From: Oscheius dolichura | Lineage: Eukaryota > Nematoda > Chromadorea > Rhabditida > Rhabditidae | Assembly: GCA_932521035.1 (NCBI GenBank) | Contig: OW051495.1 | Location: 744,001 to 808,000, forward strand | DNA length: 64,000 nt | Direction: 5' to 3' | Shown here: positions 34,501 through 45,102 of the stretch, piece by piece | How positions within the stretch are numbered: position 1 is the stretch's first letter | Layout: the number at the start of each line of letters is the position of its first letter | The notes under the pieces: generated by a model | Databases searched by the model: none | Seen by the model: only the letters and a program-made list of their open reading frames with translations | Told to the model about the DNA's origin: nothing | Position numbers and translations under genes: made by a program

Positions 34501-36624
34501 AATGACGTAGTTTCAGTTCTATTTGCTGGCAGTGCACGGAGTTTACGGGTTGTAAACATCATGCAAGCGAAAATGTTCCAGGATTTTAATAAATTGGAAC
34601 GATTCTTTTTGTTCGGATTCTTCCTTTTTTCTTGTAGAATTCTACAATCTAGAAGTCTAAATCCTACCGTATCCGTTCCTCCTTCCATTTGTTCATTTCT
34701 TCCCGACTAGCTGGTGTTGCCCTGCCGGCAATTAGAGCCAAACAGAATTTGACCTGTTGTTCATAAAGAGGAAAGGTTAAAGCCCAGTCATTTAGTCCTA
34801 AAACGACTTATTATTCATCGAATTACTATTCCCTACCGAGGAAGAATAAAGTGGTCGGGTGAAGCATATGAACAACATACATCCAGATAGGTTCCACCAC
34901 TTTTCCTTTATGGTTAATTTGGATCAGATTTTCTTCCAGAAAAGGGAAATTGTGCCGGTAGCCGGTACAGTCGATTACGGTATCCATACCACTGACTTCT
35001 TTACCGGAATTCAGGACGAGGGAAGTAGAAGACGTTCCTAAACGACGTGCATGAACTACGGGGAAAATGCTCCATTCTTTTCAGAGCAAATAGAGAACAA
35101 TATTAGCTAGTTCATAAAACAAAAAATAGAAAAATTCCAATAAATTTTGTCTAAAAGAAGGGTTACGGTAATTAGAACCATTGTAGCCAATTCAAATGAA
35201 CCCATACAGGATCCGGCTTGAATTTTAAAGGTTCTACGAAGACAATAAAGTACTAATAGCCAAAATTGTCCAATCTTTCGTTTACAGAGGAAAATACGTA
35301 CTCTACTCTATAAAATTACTTTTTCTACTGGATAATATGGATTGAAGGAGAAAATTCAATAAACCAACGGCTGGAAACTTTCTTTTCCTTTAATAACTGG
35401 GCTGAAGCATTTTTATGGCGCTTTTTTGAACTCTAACCGCCCATTTGAACCGTAATCCCTACCTGTAACCTGCCCTTCAATAAATTCCACATTTTTCGGC
35501 AGTCCAGCCCAATTTTTACTACCAATGAAGTACACCTATAGGAAAGTAAGCCTCCTTCTCCAATTTCCCTACCTTTTTAGCCGTTTCTGCCAGCTGAAGG
35601 ACAATATCGATGCCCGAATAACTGGTACCAACAATGGCCACTATTTGATCTTTATAATTATTCGCATTTCGGTAATCGTGACTGTGAATGTGGGGTCCTA
35701 TTACCGTATACTGTTTGAAAATAGAGGATTGAGTAACAGACCTTGATAATTGGAGAAATCGACGTGGTTTCCCGGCTCACGGTGATGCCCAGCACAGACA
35801 AAGACCACATCGTAATAATGAGTCTCAAGTGTTCCATTCTTTCTACTAATAGTTAGCTAAAAACACATTTCAGCCGGGAGGCTCGGCCCTCGCTACGTAA
35901 CGGTCCGTTTCCGGTTCGCTCCAGCCCGCAACAGGAATATCTCGGCTATTTCAGCATCATTTTTGGTAGACTAAAACACAGATGGAGAGGAGGAACTGGG
36001 CTCTCACCCAGCTAAATTTCAGCTCAATTCTATGTGTGGAAAGTCCAGGAGAAGCTAAAGTATACCAAAAATGCTGAATTCGACTGAATGGTTCAACATT
36101 TGCGTTTCTCTTGGATTTTCCATACAGAGGATCGCGATGAAATTTGGCTGGGAGATAGCTCAGATCCGCCTCTCCATCTGTGTTTTTAGTTTATCCAAAA
36201 TGGTGCAGAAATAACCGAGATAGTCCAGGTGCCAGGGCCGTGCCAATAAAGAGAAAGAGATCCTTACCTTCCATTTCCCCTCTCCTCCTTTATCCTCTTC
36301 CATTCTTACAACCGTCACTCCAAACTCTATTGGAATATCTTCTGCATAGCTCTTCAAATAGTCTTGAATCTGTTTTCCGGTTAAAAAGGAGGGAGCCTCA
36401 TCCGGCCAGGGCAAATCTTCAAATTCCATCAGCTGTTTGGGCATATTCGTGATCATTTTCTCGTACATAGCAGAATAGCCGGTAGGGTCGGGGGAATAGA
36501 ACCAGACTCCTCCCAGCTCTGACTGCTGCTCGTAGACTGTGACGGCATGGCCATCGGCCAGGGAACGGCGAGCGGAGACAAGACCAGAGGCTCCTGCACC
36601 GATTACTGCAATCTTCTTCTTCAT
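34078..36624 (-). CDS. Flavin-containing monooxygenase
   Basis: Eight exons on the minus strand (36624-36268, 35856-35742, 35697-35573, 35535-35463, 35037-34837, 34797-34668, 34353-34236, 34188-34078) give 409 aa. FMOs oxygenate soft nucleophiles (S, N) using FAD, NADPH and O2. IAVIGAGASG is the FAD-binding GxGxxG; ELGGVW follows; YQGPHIHSHDY matches the FMO fingerprint with tyrosine in place of the first phenylalanine; VGTSYSGID is the NADPH-binding loop; CTGY follows in the C-terminal half. There is no C-terminal membrane helix. Exon 4 ends at 35463 rather than at the nearer GT because only that donor keeps phase with exon 5. Confidence 0.92.
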
Positions 36625-36964
36625 TTCTGAAAGGAGTATCAAATATGGTCTCAAAAATGTGAATTTATTAGAGAATAAGAATCGCCACTGAAACAGGATA
36701 TTTTCTACGAAACAACTTGCTAAAAGCGGTAGAGAAAGGGTAAAAATAGAGCAGTAACCGAGCGTTATAGTTTTATTGCAACGCAGGACAAGACAAGATA
36801 AGAGTGGCAACCAGGATCCTCGTGTTCCTATCTACAGACAATGCTAATAGGAAGCAAAAGGTCAAAGTACAGATACGTAGGTTATAATCCAACCCAGGGA
36901 TCCTCGCCGCCCCTCAGCTGAGCTCCCAGACACCTGCCATCCTTTTTCTCTCCCGGAGATTTAA

Positions 36965-38460
36965 ATGAACAGCCGCGCCAATCAACGGGTGATTTGTAGA
37001 AAGGGTAAATAATGGACTGACGAAATTGAGTAATTTGAGTTCCTGCTCGTCAGCAGGATCCGATCCCCTGGATTTTTACCAAAGTATACGGTATTTTTCA
37101 CAGCCTATGACCCGGACAATCTGCCCTGCCCGAAGGACCTCTGGAGTATTCCGTATGAAGGGAACGAGAAGCAGCTGGCCCCCGTCTACACCAACGACTA
37201 TGAGACGAAGAAGCCCAACGGAATTTGGCGCTGTGACTTGGGCGCAGCTGCACCGGAGCCGCGGACCATGGTTAGTTTCGGATGTTATATAGACTTGGAA
37301 TTTTAGGCCGGCTATCTGGGAGCCCCCGAACCGGCCCGCTACATCGACAAGCCCATTGGATTTGAAGCTGCCTGGTGCGCCGGAGCCCTCTTCGACGGCG
37401 GAACTCAGGAAGAAGACGATGGACAGTGGAACGCTGACCACTGGAGACCGTCGGATAAGGTCAGACGGTCGAAGCGTTCTGCTTCTCTCCCGTTTGACCT
37501 GTCAATCTACACAGACGACAGGTCATACGGACCGACACACAGAGATCTGCCCATTATTAGGGTAGGATAGCCTTTGAATACAAATGAAGGCGAAAGAGAG
37601 TGGACAATATGTCGGGCAATTGATTTCTAGCCGTTTCTACGTTTATTCTAATCTTCTTTCCCCCTTTTCATCCTATATAACCCCCACGCAATACAAAAAG
37701 GGATCATCGTTTTGTACGTTTGTTCCCGTAGTTTATAAGTCAAGTTTCCTGGAGGGTTGCAAAAAAAAGAACAGTAGTTTCATGAAAGCACCATTTTGTG
37801 GATAAAAGTCCCCCGATTTCTTGTCGATTTTCCTATTTCAATCGGCTTTTCGAGAGCCCAGCTGGACAGAATATCTGCTTGTCAGACCGTGGGAAAGAAA
37901 GTGCCGCTGTATTCCCAATATTTGCTCATAAGTCAGTTTTCATCTTTATATCGATTAGAAACATCGTTTTCTCCCTACTTTTTGACCTTTTGGAGCACTA
38001 GAGATCATCTTTCTACCATTTTATTTACTACAAAATGTTTGACCCACTTTTTAGACCCATTTTTTGAGAAGAACTATGTTTGCTACCCATCCCGCCCAGA
38101 CCCACCACATTCAACTTGAACTCGCTTGTTATCGCGATGTCAAGATCATGGTCCGAGGGCGACACAGGCAGTCATTGTTTGTGTCGACTTCAGGGGCTCC
38201 CGGTCCGTCGACCTCAACCAGCCCGACCTCGGACCCACCCAGACGACTCTTCTATTGGCTCTCACCTGAATTGCCAATCACGTCATACTAGTTTGTGACC
38301 CTGTCCAGCGAACCTAACCGATAAGTCCAGCCCTACCACAGGGAGCGGTTTGATGAGGTCGTCAGGGGCACTTACATCGTCTGTAAATGGCGATGAGGTA
38401 AGCCCCGCGGATTTCACACGGACGGTTCTGAACTCCGGCGACCGCCTGATCATCACCTAG
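36965..38460 (+). CDS. Hypothetical protein, spliced, not recognised
   Basis: A phased model is 36965-37004, 37104-37270, 37307-37561, then about 37852-37930, 38068-38281 and 38331-38460. The second and third exons are the best supported (YDPDNLPCPKDLWSIPYEGN, RCDLGAAAPEPR, AAWCAGALFDGGTQEEDDG) with good splice sites and GC-rich codon use. The final exon ends SGDRLIIT and TAG. I recognise no family. The start ATG, the fourth exon and the TTGAG acceptors are weak, so the ends are provisional. It is read divergently from the monooxygenase 340 bp away, so the two may share upstream DNA. Confidence 0.45.
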
Positions 38461-38871
38461 TCTCTTTCTGTGTGGCCTCTATTTTCTAATTTCCTTCTTA
38501 TTTTGTTTTTTTACTCCTTGTCGTGGGGTTTTTTGAAGTTTTTTATGTCTTAAAAGGTGAATAAAATAATATAAATCAAATTCTGTCAATCCTTTGCTTG
38601 GAAATACTAAATGTTATCAAGTTTAGTCGGGTTTGAGTCAGTTTCCTCGATTTCATCGGTGCCTATTGTACTTCAAACAAGACGGTCAATTACTACGGTA
38701 AAGTAGTCGCTAATGACCAAAAAGCAGGGTTAGCAGGGAACCATTCAAAAAATTGAAACACCCCAGAACGGCTTCTTATGAAAAACTAGGTTTCCTTTGA
38801 GGCATAAATAGTATCTCCCTTTATTTACGGTGTTTACTTTTCCATTAGTTAATTTTACTCACAACAATTGT

Positions 38872-39430
38872 TCAATTAAGACAAGCCTGACAACAACAGC
38901 AAAGAATTTCACTACAACATTGGGCACAGACAGCTCCGCAACACATTCCACAGCAGAGGGCGCAGCAGGTACTCCCACCGGAGGAGGACTGGGCTGGCTG
39001 CTGCATACTGAAAACGGGATATTTTACGAATTATAAAAGATCCATAAAACACATTGAAGATACTAAAATGGGGACTTACTAGACTACTTGAGGATTACTG
39101 GACGGATATGTTGTGTTGGGATAGACGGCGCCCGGCTGCTGGCTGTAGACCGGGGGATACTGTAAAATTGTAGAATTTTTTACATTTTCAAGCATTATAT
39201 TGAGGTTTTCAATCCTTTGGGAAGCGTAAAAAAGAGTAAAAAAGGAAATTTAGGAAGAAAATGAGAGAAATCCCGCGGAAATCCCCTGCGATCAGGGTAG
39301 AATTGCTGAAAATCTGCTTCGCTTTTTAGGAATTTCATAGGGAGCAAAATAGACAAAATTTAGCGACCAGTTTGGCCAGTAATTTATTAAATACCTGTTG
39401 CGGAACATGTGGATGATTGTTCCAGTTCAT
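38872..39430 (-). CDS. Small Gln/Pro/Tyr-rich, Cys-rich-tail protein (CYSTM-like)
   Basis: Three exons on the minus strand (39430-39395, 39159-39080, 39007-38872) give 83 aa. The N-terminal half is rich in Pro, Gln, Tyr and Asn (NNHPHVPQQ, YPPVYSQQPG). The C-terminal half is a cysteine cluster (CCALCCGMCCGAVC, then CCCCQAC), with 15 Cys in about 40 residues. This layout resembles short cysteine-rich transmembrane-module proteins that sit at membranes, sometimes linked to metal or stress tolerance; the family name is tentative. No signal peptide is present. Confidence 0.75.
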
Positions 39431-40923
39431 AGAGGGAGATAAACTCTACCACAGAGGGGTGATAGAGAGTGGGGAACGGCCCAAACTGACAGCGAAATCC
39501 AGCAGTCTTCTTCTTTTTTTCGGCTGTCTAGGGGATTGCCGCACCGTTGCTAGGGAATTATTGCCTTAAAATGGGCGAACAATGGCATTTCTCTCGTCAG
39601 CATAAAGAATCAGCAGAGGGTGAGCAATGCAGAGAAGAGATCCACGTCAACGGAAAGGGTTCCTCTTTCTCAAAATAAGGATGGCTCCATGTGAGACTCC
39701 ATGCTATGTGCAAACGCCGGGGAGCACCCGTTTTTGGGCGCACCCGCCTTATTTAAAATATCCTCTGCCAAAGTTTATGAAGCTACAGATTGCTGTTTCA
39801 GTCCTTTTGTCTTTGTTTCTTTGGGGCCTCTCGGTATAAGAGGACCACACTTTCGCGACCTTTCCTTTCACCCCATTGGCCAGAGTTGGGCAGAGTTACC
39901 GTGTTCTGGCCGGTTGCTCTGTTATTTAGCCTGTTTCGGGAGACGAAAAGAGGTAGAAAAACAGAATTGTTGGCTCTCCCCTTAGGCTTCAGGACTTCGA
40001 CAACCTCAGCTTCTTCTCGGCTCTTTCTACCTCTCGACTTGAAACAAACTTCCCATCCTTTAAGCAGCCAGCCCGAAAGCAAGTTTTCCACAGAGGGAGC
40101 CAGTCTGACGGCGTCTAAATTTTTTTTACCCTTGGATAAAACATAGAACTTTTCTTCCCAAAGATCATCCCGTATCTGTTATTTTCCGACTGCACTGTAG
40201 TCACTGGAAAAGAGTGTGGAACAGAGAGTTATCTCGCTCTCCCTCCATATCAGGAAGAGATCAGAGGATAGCAAACAAGTCTATTGCTTGATTTTCCCCA
40301 TGAGCTTCCTCTTTTTATCAAAACATCGAAGAACAGGGGGTCATTCCCTTCTTCTACTTGTTTGTCTCTGGATATTGACGGCTCTTTCATATAAACAACC
40401 AAAAATTCTTTATCTTTATGCTATAGAACATTTTCCACCATTCGACTCTCGTGAGCACTCGTCCCTAATCTTTAATACTTCCTTCCACCCCCGTCTAATT
40501 TCCCCAAAAAAGCCCCGGTTTTATCAGTGGTCAAAATGGACAGTTGTCCATCCCGTTTCCATATTATTCTACGACGGCATTCTTCCATGTTTCAGGCTAT
40601 TTATCTATTATTGGTACAGAGATCGTCTTTTATTACAGACACTGGCGCTGGGTGGTGAAAATCTTATTTTCATTTTTCATTCCCGCTATGCTTCACTTTT
40701 CCCATATTTAGAGCAATCACTGGGCTGTTTTGCTCCTGCTGCCACCCTAAACGATACCCTTACCGTATTTGTTCCACTTTATAATTCCCCCGCTCCCTGT
40801 GGCACCTCATCTTGTTATTCATCCCTTGGTTCTAATTACTACCTAGAGAAAAAGAGAAACTTTGAATTTTTAGAGACCTGCCGACCTCTGATCCAGTGCC
40901 AACTACGATCAAAACACACAGAA
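39431..40923. other. Gene-poor stretch with a long open frame of doubtful meaning
   Basis: Likely contains upstream sequence of the cysteine-rich gene. A 248-codon open frame at 40216-40962 (+) shows no family signature, signal or repeat and has AT-rich, non-coding-like composition. A fragment of repeat R1 is at 39700-39770 (CACCCGTTTTTGGGCGCACC). Confidence 0.5.
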
Positions 40924-41260
40924 ATGCAGTCGTTATCTTCACCAACACAACGTAGGCACTAATTAGATCTTTGTGTTTTGCTTGGAGTCCATTTTCTTTT
41001 GTTACTCCCCGAAAACGTCCTTTTTAGCCGACCTCAACCTCATCAACATGGCCATTTCAAAGCTGACTGGGCTAGGTAGCTGTATCTCTAAAAGATAGAA
41101 CTGAAATTGCCTTCCAGATTTGATACTGATCATCTTCTTCACGACGCTGATGAATTTAGCCGCAGTTGTGGTCCTGGGGCGATTGATAGACTGTAAACGA
41201 AGAGAAGAATATGAGGAAATACCCGAGAAGAATAATAATAATCTCGTTAGGATTATATAA
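40924..41260 (+). CDS. Small single-pass membrane protein, not recognised
   Basis: Exons 40924-40951, 41028-41075 and 41118-41260 join in phase to give 72 aa: a short polar N-terminus, a hydrophobic helix (LILIIFFTTLMNLAAVVVLG) and a charged tail (CKRREEYEE). An AATAAA lies at about 41271. The tail recalls the RRRKDYE tail of esterase 2 but the rest does not match. All three introns/exons have usual splice sites; the start could be the second ATG at 41048. Confidence 0.5.
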
Positions 41261-41407
41261 ATTAGGGAAAAATAAAACGATTGAGATACTTCATGGCAAA
41301 TTTAAAGGGAAGAAAAAGGAAGGGAAGACAGTTTGAGTTTGTCTTTCGGGTCTCACTAGGGTGAAATTTGGTGGAAAACTTATGAAATCACTGCTCGCAC
41401 TGCTGTA

Positions 41408-41527
41408 TATAGTCCATTTCCTATATTCCTCGGAAAAACCTCTCCGCTACGGGACCAGGAAGCTTTCAGACCAGGCCCCATACCAGAGACGCGCCGCCAA
41501 ATTTGAATCCGTTGGAAATGGACTATA
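41408..41527. repeat. Foldback repeat family C, copy 2
   Basis: ATAGTCCATTTCC on the left and GGAAATGGACTAT on the right; the interior CTCTCCGCTACGGGACCAGG matches copy 1 at 19.6 kb (CTCTTCGCTACGGGACCAGG). Confidence 0.72.
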
Positions 41528-41921
41528 CCAAATAAATCAGCCCTTGCGGCAATGTAGGCTAGTCTATAAAACAGGACCAACGTCAAAAATCTTCCAAAAA
41601 ACGGGAAAAATTAGAACATAATACAAAATGAACACGAAAGAGTCAAGCGAAAGAGTTATAGCACAATTTGTCAGAATCTGTGGATTACAATGGAAAACCG
41701 GGGGACGCGAATTTCCTCTTTCTTATAAGCTGCCTGGTTCGGTCAAGCAAACACGTAATCGAGCGCCCGATTCATGAAATTTTGTCTCTTCTACAGTCCA
41801 TTTCAGTGAATTTTCAACATTTTCTGGCGGAAATCATGCCGAAATACTGTCCCTACGAGTCAAAAAACAAGTAAAATAACCCAAAAAATTTCCGACGTTT
41901 CTCTTTCTCTTCAATCTAGCC

Positions 41922-44207
41922 ATGGCCAAGGAACCCGGCGGCTCCCCTTCGGTATTTTATTGTACTTTTAGTGTAGCCATTTCCCTTTTTAGGCCCATCT
42001 CCGCCGACTACAACGATGGTTTTTCAGTATTATCGCTACCGTATTCGTTTTCATTAGTATATGGTGTCTGTTGCAACGTTCTCAATTGTAAGATACCTTT
42101 TATCGTGTATTCCGACAACATCATTTAGACTCCCTTACAAATTCGCCTATACAACCCGATTTAATGGTTATTATCGTCAAAAATTACCGAGTCTCCTGGA
42201 TGAAATTGATATTGACTGTGACGGGGTGATCAGCGGAAATCTCAGGTCAGCGTTGCTCTTCAGAAAAGGATTTCCCGTGGTGTTTTACATAGATACTTCT
42301 ACCTTTTCCCCAACACATACCACAGTTGTCGATCTAATCAACATCACTGACAATCTGCTGGTTTTACACTTGCTTGCCCTAATCTTTTGTCAGAGTCGGT
42401 TAGTAGACGGTCTTCTGCTTCTCTCAAATCTTGTTGGATTCCGAATTCTTGAAAATAAGGGTTATTCCTTTTTGCCGCCCACAATGCCCATTCAAAAGGG
42501 AGAATCTTCATTTCAGTGTGGCAAAACACCTGAAAACTTGGAATTATTCGACTTCTGGAATCGAGGCAACGCTCAATGGGAGCTCGGATAAATGCCAGAC
42601 GATAAAGGAGCTGTTCTCGTTCAATTTGGAGCCGCTGAGTCAGGAAGAAGACGACTTTCCCCTGGCATACGGGATGGTTGTCTACAAAGACATTGTACAG
42701 GTTCCCGCAACGACCAGATCAGTTCAAACGGATTACTTCAGATCCTGTTCCAGTTGTCCGCCTTCTACCACCCTCAAAATGAGTACTGTATCGCAGTCAG
42801 CGGGTCGGCGGTCCCCGTTTTCAAGGAGATAATCCATTACCTTCCGTCGTGCTATCCCAATATCCATATTCTGGTAGTTCCCTCTCTTCTTCTATTGAGT
42901 CTCAGTTATTTCCAGGACCGTCCTCCCATCTCGTGGGGTTCCTTCGAGATTATAAATTCCACGTATTCATGCCTGGAAATGCTCAGCCGACGGGACCATC
43001 CCTGGAGATATTTCCAATATTTGTCCGGCGTCGATATCCCCCTAAAAACGAATCTTGAAATGGTCAAAATCTTCAAAGCGCTCAACGGGAATGCCAATGT
43101 CGAGTTTAGCAGATTCCAAGAATCTCGGCTCCAAGGGAAATATGTACGTCTTTTTTGCTCATTTTATGTAGAATTCAGTAATCTACAGGCAAAGGATTCT
43201 CCCCTTCCACTGTTCAAGTCATCACTGTCGGTCTTGATCCCTCGAGCAGCAGCAAATTTCATAATTTCCGGCAGTATGACGGATCGCCTTTTGGAATTTC
43301 TCCCAAACACAGAGGTACCGGATGAGTCGTTTTGGGCCACACTGATGGGAAATTTCAATGGTGAGTTTGGAAAATGGGGGATGAGGTAACCTCGTACAAG
43401 AGGAGCTGGTCAAGACATGGGCAAAATGCCCAATTTCCGGCGCGTCCGGTTTTGGGCGTAGACAAGAGTGTGAATTTCCTGTATGGGCTGTAGAGATATG
43501 ACTGCGTTCATTAGAATTGTCTTGACGTGCTCTCCAACTAGGTCTTTGAATTTTTAAAATCGACCAAGAAATGACCGAGATACGGACACAAACACCCGCC
43601 ACGGCAGTCTGCTAAAATCGAAAAGAAAATCTTGAATCCTAACCGAAAAACTGTTCTTCATTCTTTCAGAATTTGCCGTTCCCGGCGGCATCGATGCACA
43701 AAAACTGATGAGAATTCGTGAAAAGTTTAGCCCTGGAAAAATTATAAACGTGACTGACGGTCCCGATTGGAATTACTATATTTCCCGCGAGCAGGTCTGG
43801 TATGCAGGTTGCCACGGTCTTATTTTCTTATACTTTCTTCTAGTCAATATTTTAAGGAAAATTAATGTATAGTTCCTGTGTTTACGGAGTCCAGGACCTC
43901 CCGCGGCTGATGAAACAGCCTCATCTGGTAGCCCATAAATTCTATTTGGACTTTGAGCCGGCCGGTTATTTTTGTGTCCTAAAAGTCAGTTTTCGCTTTG
44001 TTTCATTGTGTAACATGGCTTCTTTTACAGGAAATTAGGAAGAGAACATTAGCCCCGGTGCCTTTCGACGCGTCCAACTATTCCCAGCTGCCGCAATACG
44101 AGTTACTTCGAGGAGTCGCGCCAGAGAATCTGACGCATCCTTCGTGGTTGATCCCCCGGGTATCTAAGCTCATTAAGCAAAACACACATTTATTCGATAT
44201 CTTCTAA
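41922..44207 (+). CDS. Core-2/I-branching beta-1,6-N-acetylglucosaminyltransferase family (Branch)
   Basis: Ten exons (41922-41951, 41993-42087, 42129-42245, 42517-42700, 42742-42873, 42916-43143, 43189-43360, 43670-43816, 43857-43984, 44031-44207) give 469 aa. A short cytosolic N-terminus is followed by a signal anchor (FFSIIATVFVFISIWCLL), so it is a type II Golgi protein. The Branch domain shows FPLAYGMVVYKD, LSAFYHPQNEYCIAV, WGSFEIINSTYSCLEML, YFQYLSGVDIPLKT and VPDESFWATL. These enzymes add GlcNAc branches to O-glycans using UDP-GlcNAc. The acceptor before GKLMYSSCVYGV is placed at 43856 because the nearer AG gives a stop. Intron 3 contains a stray DUF1647 exon copy and intron 7 an R1 repeat. 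Confidence 0.92.
42271..42353 (+). pseudogene. Orphan DUF1647 exon copy inside the Branch gene
   Basis: About 83 bp encode FPVVFYIDTSTF and end INITDN, matching exon 4 of the DUF1647 genes (57818-57928; 52803-52693). It resembles the minus-strand gene's version more (CACAGTTG following). It is in intron 3 and is not in frame with the host exons. Confidence 0.8.
43415..43615 (+). repeat. Dispersed repeat R1, copy in Branch gene intron
   Basis: ATGGGCAAAATGCCCA, CTCTCCAACTAGGTCTTTGA and CGAGATACGGACACAAACAC in order, in intron 7. Confidence 0.75.
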
Positions 44208-45102
44208 GGGCAGGAATAAATAAACTTTTTCTTATCTTTTCTATATCTCTTCAGTGCCTCTTCCTCCCAAAAAGCAGCGAATCCTCCAATTCTCCAATTA
44301 AAATTAACCGTCTGGGTATTACATTATTCTCGCAAATATTGCCATCATCGCATCCAGCGGCTTTTCCTTCTATGGCACCTTAGTACCGGTTCGAGCCGGC
44401 GCCTCTTTCGCTGAAACTCTTATTTACCCAACGGAATATAAAAGATAACAAGCCTGAAACACATTTTCACACCGGCTCGGTACTATACAGTACCCTCATC
44501 CACAGTGTGGTTGGACGGTCACCAACATTTCCAGAATCTGGAAAACAATACGGTAAGGAAAGTAACCGAAATCAAAGGAAGGGATAAGGCATCTTCTTTT
44601 TGTTCTTGTTCTGTGACTGAAGATCGTCTTCCGATGCGTAGGGATGAAAGCATAGCTGAAAAATAATTCGTATGATTTTTAATTTGCCGTTCTAATTTAT
44701 CTACAGTTGCCACCCATAAAACGTTTTCCTTCTCTTCATGAGTTGGGAGCATCAATTCCATTGGAGAGAATTTACCCTGGCAAAGGCATATTTACAGTAA
44801 TTTAAAAAGTTCTTGTTCATTAAAATTTAAGCAGTATAGTCTTCTTTCCTATCCGTCCGTATACAGGACCCTCTGGTCTTCCTCAGCCGCCGCGCCCTCT
44901 CGTCCTTCCAGCCGGTCTGTCGCTCTCTCGCCGCCGCTCGCTATCTCCCCAGCTGTTCACCCATTTCGCCTCCTTGCGCCCCACACTCTCTGACTGATGT
45001 TTCGATCTGGAGCAGTGATCTTTTCATCCAGTCGCCCAGGTCGCCAAGCGCAGGGTCCTTCTCCCCTCTCTTTTCCCCCGTATTCGTCTTCCCTTCTGGT
45101 AA
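44208..45102. other. Intergenic region upstream of the nuclear receptor
   Basis: Holds a hairpin (about 44381-44486: AGTACCGGTTCGAGCCGG and CCGGCTCGGTACT) and a CT- and GC-rich block at about 44870-45060 just before the receptor start, which may be promoter or 5' UTR. A minus-strand 80-codon frame at 44519-44761 ends in a hydrophobic stretch; I found no supporting evidence for it. Confidence 0.45.

Noticed and set aside
44519..44761. Minus-strand 80-codon frame with hydrophobic end
   Set aside because: It spans good splice-like sites that change its frame and shows no homology; kept only as a note.
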